A stretch of 12,894 bases of DNA, taken from assembly GCA_017407765.1 (NCBI GenBank), contig JAFQVZ010000268.1:1-12894 (forward strand), in the 5' to 3' direction. The stretch is from Clostridia bacterium. GTDB taxonomy: Bacteria; Bacillota; Clostridia; Oscillospirales; Butyricicoccaceae. Below the pieces are notes generated by a model. The model did no database searches. It had not been told where the DNA came from and saw only the letters and a program-made list of their open reading frames with translations. A program made the position numbers and the translations under genes. Within the stretch, counting starts at the first letter, position 1, and each line of letters starts with the position of its first letter. Of this stretch, positions 1 to 7,456 are shown piece after piece.

Positions 1-1694
1 ATATTCCGTCCACCGACACATTCATTGAAAAGGATTCCGATGTAAATGCGGAACTTGAGCGATTGAGGCATTCGGCCACATCAGCTCTTTTCGAGAGACG
101 TGATGTTATAATAGTAGCATCGGTTTCCAGTATATATTCTTTGGGTGATCCTATAGATTATTCAAGCATGGTAATATCTCTTCGTGTCGGTCAGCAGCGC
201 GAACGTGATGAGGTGTGTCGTAAACTGGTAGAGATACAGTATGAGCGAAATGATATTGCTTTTGAACGCAACCGCATCAGGGTCAGGGGAGACACTGTAG
301 AGGTCCGTCCTGTATACACAGATGATTATGCCATAAGAATCGAGTTCTTCGGAGATGAGATCGATAGAATATCTGAGATAAATCCTGTAACAGGCATGGT
401 TAACCGATATGTGAATCATGTAGCAATATATCCGGCTTCTCACTATGTAACCCCGAAAGATAAAATGGAGCAGGCTCTTGTCGAGATCGAACGAGAGATG
501 GAAGAACGTGTTAAGTGGTTCGAAGATAATGATAAATTGGTCGAAGCACAGCGTTTGCGTCAGCGAACGACCTACGACATGGAAATGATGCGGGAGATCG
601 GCTTTTGCAGCGGTGTAGAAAACTATTCCCGAGTTCTGTCTGGGCGTGCTCCCGGCAGCGCGCCATATACTCTGATGGATTATTTTCCTAAGGATTATCT
701 GCTTTTTGTAGATGAGTCGCATGTAATGCTTCCTCAGGTAAGAGCTATGTTCCATGGTGACAGAGCCCGAAAACAGCAGCTTATTGATTATGGCTTCCGT
801 TTGCCTTCGGCTCTGGACAACAGGCCGCTCAGTTTTGATGAATTTGAAAATCGAATAAATCAGGTTATCTATGTAAGCGCCACACCGGGAGAGTATGAAT
901 GCGAGCGATCGTCTCAGACCGTAGAACAGATCATCAGGCCGACCGGACTTCTTGACCCTGAGATCGATGTAAGACCTGTTGAAGGGCAAATAGATGACCT
1001 GATCGATGAAATCAGGCTTCGCGAAACAAAAGGTCAGAGGGTGCTTGTCACAACTATGACTAAAAGAATGGCAGAAGAGCTGACCGATTATCTTTCTGAA
1101 AATGGCATTAAAGTTCGATATATGCATCATGATGTCGACACTATAGAGAGAATGGAACTTGTAAGAGATCTTCGACTCGGCGAATATCAGGTGCTTGTAG
1201 GTATAAATCTGCTCAGAGAGGGCCTTGACCTTCCGGAAGTTTCCCTTGTGGCTATTCTTGATGCCGACAAAGAGGGATTTCTCCGAAGCAAAACATCGCT
1301 GATTCAGACTATTGGACGAGCGGCGCGTAATGCGGACGGCAAGGTTATCATGTATGCCGATACTATAACACCATCCATGCGGTATGCTATTGATGAAACA
1401 GCAAGAAGAAGAGGCATACAGGATGAGTTCAATAAAAAGCACGGGATCGTGCCTAAGACAGTAATCAAGAGCGTAAGAGATGTGATTGAAATATCTCAGG
1501 ATACCTCTAAGGTTCCTGCCCAAAGTGCAAAGAAGCTTACAAGAGCGGCCAAGGAGCAGGAAATTGCCCGAATGGAAAGGGCTATGAAGGAAGCTTCGAG
1601 AATGCTGGAGTTTGAATATGCGGCAGTTCTGCGCGATCAGATAAAGACCATGCGTGAACAGCTTGCCAAGGAAGATAAGAAAGGGAAAAAGTAA
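1..1694 (+). CDS. uvrB: UvrB, excinuclease ABC subunit B (5' partial)
   Basis: UvrB is the damage-verification helicase of nucleotide excision repair. It receives the lesion from UvrA, opens the strands and recruits UvrC. The reading frame is open from the window edge (first full codon at position 3). It begins inside the conserved segment [11 protein letters not shown], which in known UvrB proteins lies around residue 95-100, so roughly the first 95 residues, including the first Walker A, are outside the window. Visible motifs are the DESH box (711-722), the SATPGEYE helicase motif III (about 873-896), the TTMTKR and [13 protein letters not shown] motifs, IGRAARN (1311-1331) and a C-terminal UVR domain (about 1557-1670) that in the family contacts UvrA and UvrC. 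An ATG further in (174) is not a real start, because the conserved protein continues upstream. The stop at 1692-1694 directly abuts the uvrA ATG. Identity is certain; only the N-terminus is missing. Confidence 0.97.
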   Translation, partial: IPSTDTFIEKDSDVNAELERLRHSATSALFERRDVIIVASVSSIYSLGDPIDYSSMVISLRVGQQRERDEVCRKLVEIQYERNDIAFERNRIRVRGDTVEVRPVYTDDYAIRIEFFGDEIDRISEINPVTGMVNRYVNHVAIYPASHYVTPKDKMEQALVEIEREMEERVKWFEDNDKLVEAQRLRQRTTYDMEMMREIGFCSGVENYSRVLSGRAPGSAPYTLMDYFPKDYLLFVDESHVMLPQVRAMFHGDRARKQQLIDYGFRLPSALDNRPLSFDEFENRINQVIYVSATPGEYECERSSQTVEQIIRPTGLLDPEIDVRPVEGQIDDLIDEIRLRETKGQRVLVTTMTKRMAEELTDYLSENGIKVRYMHHDVDTIERMELVRDLRLGEYQVLVGINLLREGLDLPEVSLVAILDADKEGFLRSKTSLIQTIGRAARNADGKVIMYADTITPSMRYAIDETARRRGIQDEFNKKHGIVPKTVIKSVRDVIEISQDTSKVPAQSAKKLTRAAKEQEIARMERAMKEASRMLEFEYAAVLRDQIKTMREQLAKEDKKGKK

Positions 1695-4304
1695 ATGCGT
1701 GACAGTATTTTGATAAAAGGCGCGCGAGTGCATAACCTTAAAAATGTCAATGTTGAAATAAAAAGAAATACTTTAACCGTAGTTACCGGTATATCCGGTT
1801 CAGGAAAGAGTTCGCTGGCCTTTGACACTATCTATGCTGAGGGTCAGCGCAGATATGTCGAATCGCTTTCTTCCTATGCCAGGCAGTTTTTGGGCCAGAT
1901 GGAGAAACCTGATGTAGATTCTATCGATGGACTTTCGCCCGCAATCGCAATAGATCAGAAAACTACATCAAAAAATCCTCGTTCTACAGTCGGAACTGTA
2001 ACCGAGATATACGACTATCTTCGTCTGCTTTGGGCAAGAATTGGCATTCCTCATTGTCCGAAATGCGGCAAAGAGATCAAGCAGCAGAGCATAGATCAGA
2101 TAATAGATCAGCTGATGGATTATCCTGAGGGCACTCGTATGCAGATTCTTGCTCCGGTCATCAGAGCGAGAAAAGGAGAATATCAGAAGGTATTTGAAGA
2201 CGCCAGAAAAAGCGGCTTTGTCAGAGCGCGAGTTGATGGAAGTCTTTATGATCTGGGAGAACCCATAAAACTGGAAAAGAACAAAAAGCATAATATAGAG
2301 ATAGTTGTTGATCGAATCGTCATCAAGCCGGAAGTCAGAAGCCGTCTTACCGATTCGGTAGAGACGGCGTCCAACCTTGCCGGTGGCCTTGTGATTGCGG
2401 ATATGATGGATAAGGGAGAAATACTGTTTTCTCAGAATTATGCCTGCGAAGACTGTGGGATATCAATTGAGGAACTGACTCCCCGAGCTTTTTCCTTCAA
2501 CAATCCTTATGGAGCATGCCCTACATGCACCGGCCTTGGTATGAGACTTGAGATCGATCCCAACCTTATTATTCCCAATACTAATCTTTCAATCAACCAG
2601 GGGGCTGTTAAAGCATCAGGCTATGCAACGCTTGATGACACGAGCATTGCCCGAATGTATTTCGATGCAGTGTCGAAAAAGTACGGTTTCTCATTGGATA
2701 CGCCGGTAAAGGATCTTTCAAAAGAAGCACTTGATATTATTCTTTACGGTAACGGCGGAGAAAAGTTAGAGCTTTTCTGGAAGAGGCCCGGTGGAGGCGG
2801 TGGAACATATTATCATGCATTTGAAGGTGTTATCAACAGCCTTAAGAGACGATATCACGAAAGCACAAGCGAATCAATCAAAGCGGAGATCGAAGAATGC
2901 ATGAGCGAAATACCCTGTCAGGACTGTAAAGGCAGAAGGCTTAACAAGTCTGTTCTGGCGGTAACTGTCGGCGGTATCGATATTATTTCTTTCACCGATA
3001 TGTCGATCACTGAAGAGTTGGCTTTTATAGAGCGACTTGAGCTGACAGAGAAAGAGCATATGATCGCCGATCGAATTCTTAAAGAGATTCGTGAAAGACT
3101 TGGTTTTCTTAACAGTGTTGGCCTTGAATATCTTACTTTGTCGCGCAATTCGGGGTCATTGTCAGGTGGTGAGAGCCAGCGTATTCGTTTGGCTACGCAG
3201 ATAGGTTCCTATCTTATGGGAGTTCTATATATTCTGGACGAACCTTCTATCGGCCTGCATCAGCGTGATAATGAGAAGCTGCTGGCCTCGCTTAAAAGGC
3301 TAAGAGATCTTGGCAATACCCTTATTGTCGTTGAACATGATGAGGATACTATGCTGGCTGCCGACTATATCATTGATGTGGGTCCCGGTGCAGGTATCCA
3401 TGGTGGAGAGATCATTGCAACCGGCACAGCCCAGGAGATCATGCGTGATCCTCATTCGATAACAGGGCAGTATCTCAGCGGTATTAAAAAGATCCCGGTT
3501 CCTTCAGAAAGACGAAAGGGCAACGGACACTTTCTGACCATCAAAGGAGCGGCTGAAAATAACCTTAAAAAAATCAATGTTAAAATACCTCTTGGCAAAC
3601 TTACATGTGTTACCGGTGTTTCGGGTTCGGGAAAGAGCTCGCTGGTAAATGAGATCTTATATAAAAGACTCGCAGCTGACCTTAACGGGGCAAGGATCAG
3701 AGCCGGTGCGCACAAGGATATGCTTGGTTTGGAGCATCTTGATAAAGTTATCAACATCGATCAGTCACCTATTGGCAGAACCCCTCGATCCAATCCTGCG
3801 ACATATACCGGAGTGTTCAGTGATATCAGAGACATTTTTGCTAAAACGAATGATGCTAAGGCAAAGGGATATGGTCCCGGCAGATTTTCATTCAATGTCA
3901 GGGGCGGCCGATGTGAAGCCTGTGCAGGCGATGGTTTAATAAAAATAGAGATGCACTTTTTGCCTGATATTTATGTTCCTTGTGATGTATGTAAGGGCAA
4001 AAAATATAATCGTGAGACTCTTGAGGTCAAGTATAAGGGCAAGAGCATAAGCGATGTTCTGGATATGACAGTCGAAGAAGCTCTTAAGTTTTTTGAAAAT
4101 ATTCCAAAGATCAGGCGAAAGCTTCAAACTCTCTATGATGTTGGCCTTTCTTATATCAGACTGGGGCAGTCATCAACGACCCTGTCGGGCGGCGAGGCCC
4201 AGCGTGTGAAGCTTGCAAGCCGAGCTTGCAAGACGAGCGACCGGACGCACTATGTATATTCTCGACGAGCCTACTACGGGCCTGCACTCAGCCGATGTTC
4301 ATAA
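1695..4304 (+). CDS. uvrA: UvrA, excinuclease ABC subunit A, frameshifted near the C-terminus
   Basis: UvrA is the dimeric ABC-type ATPase that finds DNA lesions and loads UvrB. Walker A of site I is GISGSGKSS (residues 32-40). A CPKC pair is at 121/124 and zinc module C251/C254/C275/C278 follows. CQDC is at 408/411, signature LSGGESQ at 489 and Walker B LDEPS with D515/E516. Site II has Walker [10 protein letters not shown] (641-649), zinc module C740/C743/C763/C766 and signature LSGGEAQ (830-836). After S842 the frame is wrong: one extra base at about 4220/4221 gives 27 aberrant residues and a stop at 4302-4304. The missing part (Walker B, D-loop and H-loop of site II) continues in another frame to 4524. 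Dropping one base restores 942 residues, close to the family norm (940 in E. coli). The start ATG abuts the uvrB stop, with a weak AAGGG 9 nt upstream. As written, ATPase site II would be incomplete. Confidence 0.95.
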   Translation: MRDSILIKGARVHNLKNVNVEIKRNTLTVVTGISGSGKSSLAFDTIYAEGQRRYVESLSSYARQFLGQMEKPDVDSIDGLSPAIAIDQKTTSKNPRSTVGTVTEIYDYLRLLWARIGIPHCPKCGKEIKQQSIDQIIDQLMDYPEGTRMQILAPVIRARKGEYQKVFEDARKSGFVRARVDGSLYDLGEPIKLEKNKKHNIEIVVDRIVIKPEVRSRLTDSVETASNLAGGLVIADMMDKGEILFSQNYACEDCGISIEELTPRAFSFNNPYGACPTCTGLGMRLEIDPNLIIPNTNLSINQGAVKASGYATLDDTSIARMYFDAVSKKYGFSLDTPVKDLSKEALDIILYGNGGEKLELFWKRPGGGGGTYYHAFEGVINSLKRRYHESTSESIKAEIEECMSEIPCQDCKGRRLNKSVLAVTVGGIDIISFTDMSITEELAFIERLELTEKEHMIADRILKEIRERLGFLNSVGLEYLTLSRNSGSLSGGESQRIRLATQIGSYLMGVLYILDEPSIGLHQRDNEKLLASLKRLRDLGNTLIVVEHDEDTMLAADYIIDVGPGAGIHGGEIIATGTAQEIMRDPHSITGQYLSGIKKIPVPSERRKGNGHFLTIKGAAENNLKKINVKIPLGKLTCVTGVSGSGKSSLVNEILYKRLAADLNGARIRAGAHKDMLGLEHLDKVINIDQSPIGRTPRSNPATYTGVFSDIRDIFAKTNDAKAKGYGPGRFSFNVRGGRCEACAGDGLIKIEMHFLPDIYVPCDVCKGKKYNRETLEVKYKGKSISDVLDMTVEEALKFFENIPKIRRKLQTLYDVGLSYIRLGQSSTTLSGGEAQRVKLASRACKTSDRTHYVYSRRAYYGPALSRCS
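4211..4236 (+). repeat. 13-nt near-tandem repeat with palindromic core at the uvrA frameshift
   Basis: GCTTGCAAGCCGA (4211-4223) is followed at once by GCTTGCAAGACGA (4224-4236), matching at 12 of 13 positions. The first copy contains the perfect 10-base palindrome GCTTGCAAGC and the second contains the 8-base palindrome CTTGCAAG. The similarity partly reflects the protein sequence (LAS-E-LAR). In the reconstructed intact gene the two copies would be 12 nt apart; here they are 13 apart, which is the frameshift. Short direct and inverted repeats of this kind favour polymerase slippage and also base-calling or assembly errors. Confidence 0.75.
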
Positions 4305-4524
4305 ACTTATTGAGGTTCTTGATACACTTGCGGATGAGGGAAATACCGTAGTGGTTATTGAACACAACCTTGATGTTATCAAGGTTGCCGATCATATCAT
4401 TGACCTTGGTCCGGAGGGCGGCAACAGAGGCGGACTTATTATTGCAGAGGGTACGCCCGAAGAGGTGGCGGAAAATGCAGATTCCTATACGGGTCTGTAT
4501 CTTAAGAAGATGCTTGCCAGATAA
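4222..4524 (+). pseudogene. uvrA: UvrA C-terminal fragment (out of frame with the rest of uvrA)
   Basis: This is the displaced 3' end of uvrA. Read in the frame starting at 4222 it gives [22 protein letters not shown], continuing to a normal UvrA end. It contains Walker B of ATPase site II (ILDEP), the D-loop region (TTGLH) and the switch histidine in [12 protein letters not shown], and it closes with the usual [24 protein letters not shown] tail. It aligns without gap to the expected continuation of the upstream reading frame if a single base at 4220/4221 is dropped. Possible restart codons in this frame are TTG 4213 and ATG 4252, but neither has a convincing ribosome binding site and the fragment alone would be an incomplete ABC half-domain. 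I treat it as part of one interrupted gene, not a separate protein. Confidence 0.9.
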
Positions 4525-4535
4525 CAGAGTGATCC

Positions 4536-4763
4536 ATGTCAGAGAGATTTATAGTTTTTGATGTTGAAACTCCCAATTCATTTAATGACAGAATAAGTGC
4601 CATTGGCATTACTGTTATTGAAGACCGTCAGATCATAAGTGAAATAGATACACTTGTTGATCCTCAGGTTCGGTTTGACAGATTCAATATTGAACTTACC
4701 GGAATAACACCCGAGATGGCTAAGAAGGGCCCGAGTTTTCCTGAGCTGTGGAGCGAGATTTAA
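4536..4763 (+). pseudogene. DnaQ-like 3'-5' exonuclease, N-terminal part (interrupted by a stop codon)
   Basis: This is the first 75 residues of a DEDDh-type 3'-5' exonuclease of the DNA polymerase III epsilon / DnaQ superfamily. It carries catalytic motif I as FDVETPN, with D9 and E11 as metal ligands, followed by NDRISAIGI and the ELTGITPEM segment typical of the family. The frame is closed by TAA at 4761-4763, but the same frame resumes at once and holds motifs II and III. The whole locus 4536-5132 therefore makes sense as one 198-residue protein with a nonsense codon at position 76. The start ATG lies 11 nt after the uvrA stop, with only a weak ribosome binding site. The fragment alone lacks two of the three catalytic motifs and cannot be an active nuclease. 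Whether the stop is real or a sequence error cannot be told from one sequence. Confidence 0.85.
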
Positions 4764-4769
4764 AATATC

Positions 4770-5132
4770 ATGTCAAGCGGTGTGCTTGTTGCTCATAATG
4801 CGCCATTTGATATGGGCGTATTGGCAAAGTGTCTGCGTGATTATGGCATCGGCTGGAAAACAAAAGCATCATACATGTGTACATGCAGGATGGGTAAAGC
4901 CTGTTATCCAGCCCTTCCAAATCACCGTCTTGATACCTTGTGTCATTATTTGGGCATTAAGCTGGATCATCACCGTGCAGGCAGCGACAGCCATGCTGCA
5001 GCATGCCTGCTTCTTGATTATCTGAATAAGGGGAGTGATCCCGCTCTGTTTCTTAGGGAGTATGATATGTATAGTATGAAAACGGTTTCGAGGGCTGTAA
5101 AAAAGAGAAAAGGAGTTTCTTTGTATGATTGA
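4770..5132 (+). pseudogene. DnaQ-like 3'-5' exonuclease, C-terminal part
   Basis: This is the continuation, in the same frame, of the exonuclease that starts at 4536. In numbering of the reconstructed protein, motif II is HNAPFDMGVL (metal ligand D92) and motif III is HRAGSD (general base H146, metal ligand D151), which is the HxxxxD arrangement of the DEDDh class. Homology actually starts a few codons before the ATG at 4770 (from 4764), so that ATG is at best a reinitiation site. A purine-rich GGAGCGAG lies upstream at 4749-4756, but its spacing of 13 nt is long. Lacking D9/E11, this half would be inactive on its own. Its 3' end overlaps the Nudix gene by 8 nt, which suggests the intact gene was translated in coupling with its neighbours. 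Confidence 0.85.
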
Positions 5133-5523
5133 GGTTGTGGCTGCACTGATATGGGACAATGATCGTTTCATGATATGTCAGCGGCCTGAATACAAAGCCC
5201 GCGGACTTCTGTGGGAGTTTGTTGGAGGGAAGGTAGAGCCGGGAGAAACATACGAAGAAGCGCTTATAAGGGAGTGTCAGGAAGAACTGGGTGTTGTTAT
5301 TGACCCAAGTGATGTCTTTATGGATGTAGTTCATGAATATCCCGATCTTACAGTTCATCTGACTGTGTTCAACTCCGAAATTATTTCAGGAACACCTAAG
5401 AAAATAGAACATAATGATATAAAATGGGTCACTACAGCCGAGGCGGAAGATTACGACTTCTGTCCGGCCGATGTGGCGATAGTTGAAAGGTTGAAGATAC
5501 ATAATGATTCAGTCAATAGTTAA
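5125..5523 (+). CDS. mutT: MutT-type Nudix hydrolase
   Basis: This is a Nudix-fold pyrophosphohydrolase of 132 residues, most likely hydrolysing a damaged or non-canonical nucleoside triphosphate such as 8-oxo-dGTP to the monophosphate. The complete Nudix box GX5EX7REUXEEXGU is present at residues 35-57 (G35, E41, R49-E50, E53-E54, G56), supplying the metal-binding glutamates. The N-terminal part VVAALIW...MICQRPEYKARGLLWEF resembles MutT, although the usual FPGGK reads FVGGK here. AGGAG at 5111-5115 sits 9 nt before the ATG and fixes the start. The gene overlaps the exonuclease end by 8 nt and the next gene by 20 nt. The setting among repair genes supports a nucleotide-pool-cleaning role, but substrate cannot be read from sequence and related CTP/dCTP-type Nudix enzymes remain possible. 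Confidence 0.88.
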   Translation: MIEVVAALIWDNDRFMICQRPEYKARGLLWEFVGGKVEPGETYEEALIRECQEELGVVIDPSDVFMDVVHEYPDLTVHLTVFNSEIISGTPKKIEHNDIKWVTTAEAEDYDFCPADVAIVERLKIHNDSVNS

Positions 5524-5914
5524 AGATTTGGATTTTCTTTCAAAGATATCGGAGCCTGCTGATGAGAGAGATGCTCAGGTTGGTCAGGACCTTCTGGATA
5601 CGCTTGAGGCGAACAAGCAGGGTTGTGTTGGAATGGCGGCCAATATGATCGGGGTTCTTAAAAGAATAATTGTTTTTGATAACGCAGGCAAGCCGATGCT
5701 TATGTATAATCCCGAAATAATCAGAAAGGCCGATCCATACGAAACTGAAGAGGGATGCCTGTCAATTCCGGGGACAAGAAAGACTACCAGATATCGTCAG
5801 ATTCGCGTTGCCTTTCTGAATGAGCAGTTCAAACCTCGCCAGAAGACATTTACAGCATATACTGCTCAGATAATTCAGCACGAGATAGATCACTGCAACG
5901 GTATTCTCATATGA
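5504..5914 (+). CDS. def: Short peptide deformylase-family protein with altered motif I
   Basis: This is a peptide deformylase-fold protein of 136 residues; the family removes the formyl group from N-terminal fMet of new proteins. Motif II is EGCLS (83-87, metal ligand C85) and motif III is QHEIDH (125-130; H126 and H130 as metal ligands, E127 catalytic). Motif I is divergent: canonical GxGxAAPQ reads CVGMAANM (41-48), so the glutamine that helps stabilise the reaction intermediate is replaced by M48. The protein ends directly after CNGILI, shorter than the usual 150-190 residues. From memory, short deformylase-like proteins of this kind recur in Clostridia as a second copy besides a canonical Def, so deformylase activity is uncertain. 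It overlaps the Nudix gene by 20 nt and alkD by 4 nt, so expression is coupled to the repair operon. Confidence 0.85.
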   Translation: MIQSIVKDLDFLSKISEPADERDAQVGQDLLDTLEANKQGCVGMAANMIGVLKRIIVFDNAGKPMLMYNPEIIRKADPYETEEGCLSIPGTRKTTRYRQIRVAFLNEQFKPRQKTFTAYTAQIIQHEIDHCNGILI

Positions 5915-6600
5915 CAGAACTAAAGTCAAGGCTTTTTGAGCTTAGAGACGATAAGTATTGCAGTTTTAATGCAAGTTTGATTCCGAATCTGCCGCCGGAA
6001 AGGTTTATTGGTGTAAGAACGCCGCTTTTAAGGAAAATAGCAGCCGAAATGGCACGCGATAAATCGTCTGCCAAATCTTTTATGAATGAGTTGCCTCACA
6101 AATATCACGAGGAAAATAATATTCATGCTTTTCTGATTGCTTTGATGTGCGATAATGAGGATGTCTTTGAAGAACTGGAACGTTTTCTTCCATATATTGA
6201 TAACTGGGCTACGTGTGACCTGCTTAGGCCGCCTTTTAATGGAGCGGAAAATCAGCTTATTGAGAAAATCGGCCAATGGATAACAAGTGAGCACGAGTAT
6301 ACGGTCAGGTTTGGCATTGAAATGCTTATGGTGCACTTTCTCGACGAACGTTTTGACCCCGAGTTTCTTTTAATGGCCGCTTCAGTCAGGCGAGAAGAAT
6401 ATTATATTCGAATGATGATAGCCTGGTATTTTGCCGAAGCTCTTGTTAAACAGTATGAATGCGCTGTCAGGATAATTGAAGACAGAAAGCTTGATAAATG
6501 GACTCATAATAAAGCCATTCAGAAGGCCAGGGAGAGCTTCAGGATCCCTTCTGATAGAAAAGATTATCTTCGTTCACTCAGGAGAGGACGATCGGAATAA
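5911..6600 (+). CDS. AlkD-like DNA alkylation repair protein (HEAT-like repeat glycosylase family)
   Basis: This 229-residue protein belongs to the AlkD family, all-helical HEAT-like repeat proteins. The best-studied members excise positively charged alkylated bases such as 7-methylguanine and 3-methyladenine without base flipping. Family signatures are YIDNWATCDLL (95-105), TVRFGIEML (131-139), IRMMIAWYFAEAL (167-179) and WTHNKAIQKARES (197-209). W99, D103, R133 and W172 match in order and near-exact spacing the catalytic-pocket residues W109, D113, R148 and W187 described for Bacillus cereus AlkD, so glycosylase activity is likely; this mapping was done by eye. The ATG shares an ATGA overlap with the deformylase-like stop, indicating translational coupling, and no separate strong ribosome binding site is seen. 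It is the last gene of the repair cluster, followed by the 106-nt gap before pyrH. Confidence 0.9.
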   Translation: MTELKSRLFELRDDKYCSFNASLIPNLPPERFIGVRTPLLRKIAAEMARDKSSAKSFMNELPHKYHEENNIHAFLIALMCDNEDVFEELERFLPYIDNWATCDLLRPPFNGAENQLIEKIGQWITSEHEYTVRFGIEMLMVHFLDERFDPEFLLMAASVRREEYYIRMMIAWYFAEALVKQYECAVRIIEDRKLDKWTHNKAIQKARESFRIPSDRKDYLRSLRRGRSE

Positions 6601-6641
6601 GGTTATCAAAAGGTAAAACTTTAATTATGAAGATATCGGGG

Positions 6642-6670
6642 TTGCAAAATCGATAGCTATATATTAAAAT
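6642..6670 (+). promoter_or_regulatory. Predicted sigma-A promoter for the pyrH operon
   Basis: TTGCAA (6642-6647, 4 of 6 to TTGACA) and TAAAAT (6665-6670, 5 of 6 to TATAAT) are separated by 17 nt, the preferred spacing. This would place the transcription start near 6677 and give a leader of about 30 nt before the pyrH ATG at 6707. The promoter lies in the only intergenic region over 100 nt (6601-6706), which is otherwise AT-rich and holds no terminator-like hairpin, so read-through from the repair genes is also possible. Confidence 0.5.
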
Positions 6671-6706
6671 AGTAACAACAAATCATAATAATGGTGGTAG
6701 ATAGAC

Positions 6707-7423
6707 ATGAATAAACCCAAGTATAAACGTGTTCTGCTCAAAGTCAGTGGTGAGGCCCTTGCCGGCGATCAGAAGAGAGGTCTTAACTTCGATGTTCTTG
6801 AATCGGTAGCACAGGCTGTAAAGGAATGTGTTGATCTCGGAATCCAGATTGGTATCGTAGTAGGCGGTGGTAACTTCTGGCGCGGGCTCAAAGACGGCGG
6901 TGACCGCATGGGCCGTACAAGAGCTGACCATATGGGCATGCTTGCTACAACCATCAATGCTCGTGCTCTTGCCGTTGTTATGGAGAATAATGGCCTTAAT
7001 GTCAGAGTTCAGACCGGCATCGACATGACCAAGATTGCTGAGCCCTATATCGGTCAGAGAGCCATCAGGCATCTGGAAAAGGGCAGAGTTGTTATTTTTG
7101 CTTGCGGTACAGGCAATCCTTTCTTCTCAACAGATACTGCAGCTGCTCTTCGAGCTGCTGAGATCGGCGCTGAAGCCATTCTGCTTGCAAAGAATATTGA
7201 CGGTGTTTATGATTCCGATCCTAATGTAAATCCCGATGCAAAGAAGTTCGATCATATTACTTATAAGGAAGTTCTTGCAAGAGGCCTTGCTGTAATGGAC
7301 AGCACTGCTACTTCGCTGTCGATGGATAATCATATTCCCGTACTTGTATTTGCAGTCAAAGACCCCAGCAACATCAAAAAGGTCCTGATGGGCGAGAAAA
7401 TCGGAACCGTCGTTGAGGGCTAA
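6707..7423 (+). CDS. pyrH: UMP kinase
   Basis: PyrH phosphorylates UMP to UDP with ATP, the committing step to all other pyrimidine nucleotides. It is a cytosolic hexamer of the amino-acid kinase fold. The 238 residues carry LKVSGEAL (11-18, phosphate-binding lysine), GGGNFWRG (53-60), the acceptor-site segment [10 protein letters not shown] (72-81), the [13 protein letters not shown] loop (134-146) and [12 protein letters not shown] (161-172). Length and motifs are typical of the bacterial enzyme. A ribosome binding site GGTGG sits in the upstream segment 6693-6698, about 9 nt from the ATG. It heads a gene series also containing frr. In many Bacillota rpsB and tsf precede pyrH, but here the preceding gene is alkD, so pyrH probably uses the promoter just upstream. 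Codon use looks more biased than in the repair genes, in keeping with high expression. Confidence 0.97.
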   Translation: MNKPKYKRVLLKVSGEALAGDQKRGLNFDVLESVAQAVKECVDLGIQIGIVVGGGNFWRGLKDGGDRMGRTRADHMGMLATTINARALAVVMENNGLNVRVQTGIDMTKIAEPYIGQRAIRHLEKGRVVIFACGTGNPFFSTDTAAALRAAEIGAEAILLAKNIDGVYDSDPNVNPDAKKFDHITYKEVLARGLAVMDSTATSLSMDNHIPVLVFAVKDPSNIKKVLMGEKIGTVVEG

Positions 7424-7441
7424 TTTTATAATTAACATTTT

Positions 7442-7447
7442 AGGAGG
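7442..7447 (+). promoter_or_regulatory. Strong ribosome binding site of frr
   Basis: A perfect AGGAGG ends 9 nt before the frr ATG at 7457. This is the strongest Shine-Dalgarno match in the window and fixes the frr start. It fits the need for high levels of ribosome recycling factor. Confidence 0.85.
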
Positions 7448-7456
7448 AAATCCACT

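Noticed and set aside
162..1733. 523-codon open reading frame on the - strand opposite uvrB and the uvrA start
   Set aside because: It is codon-aligned antisense to a highly conserved gene, has no recognisable domain, and is explained by absence of TTA, CTA and TCA codons in uvrB.
4205..4236. Programmed ribosomal frameshift in uvrA
   Set aside because: No slippery heptamer, no nearby stop codon in the zero frame as in RF2, and UvrA is not known to be recoded; a plain one-base insertion is simpler.
4761..4763. TAA read as a sense codon (recoding or variant genetic code)
   Set aside because: TAA ends several genes here (uvrB, mutT, pyrH, frr, uppS, cdsA) at normal C-termini, so the standard code holds.
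6601..6706. LexA/SOS box, riboswitch or T-box upstream of pyrH
   Set aside because: No GAAC-N4-GTTC-like site, no conserved riboswitch or T-box elements, and the leader after the predicted start is only about 30 nt. The true upstream region of the uvr operon lies outside the window.
7427..7432. Perfect TATAAT between pyrH and frr as a promoter
   Set aside because: No -35-like hexamer at 16-18 nt upstream (GAACCG there) and no TGn extension; the gap is only 33 nt and AT-rich.
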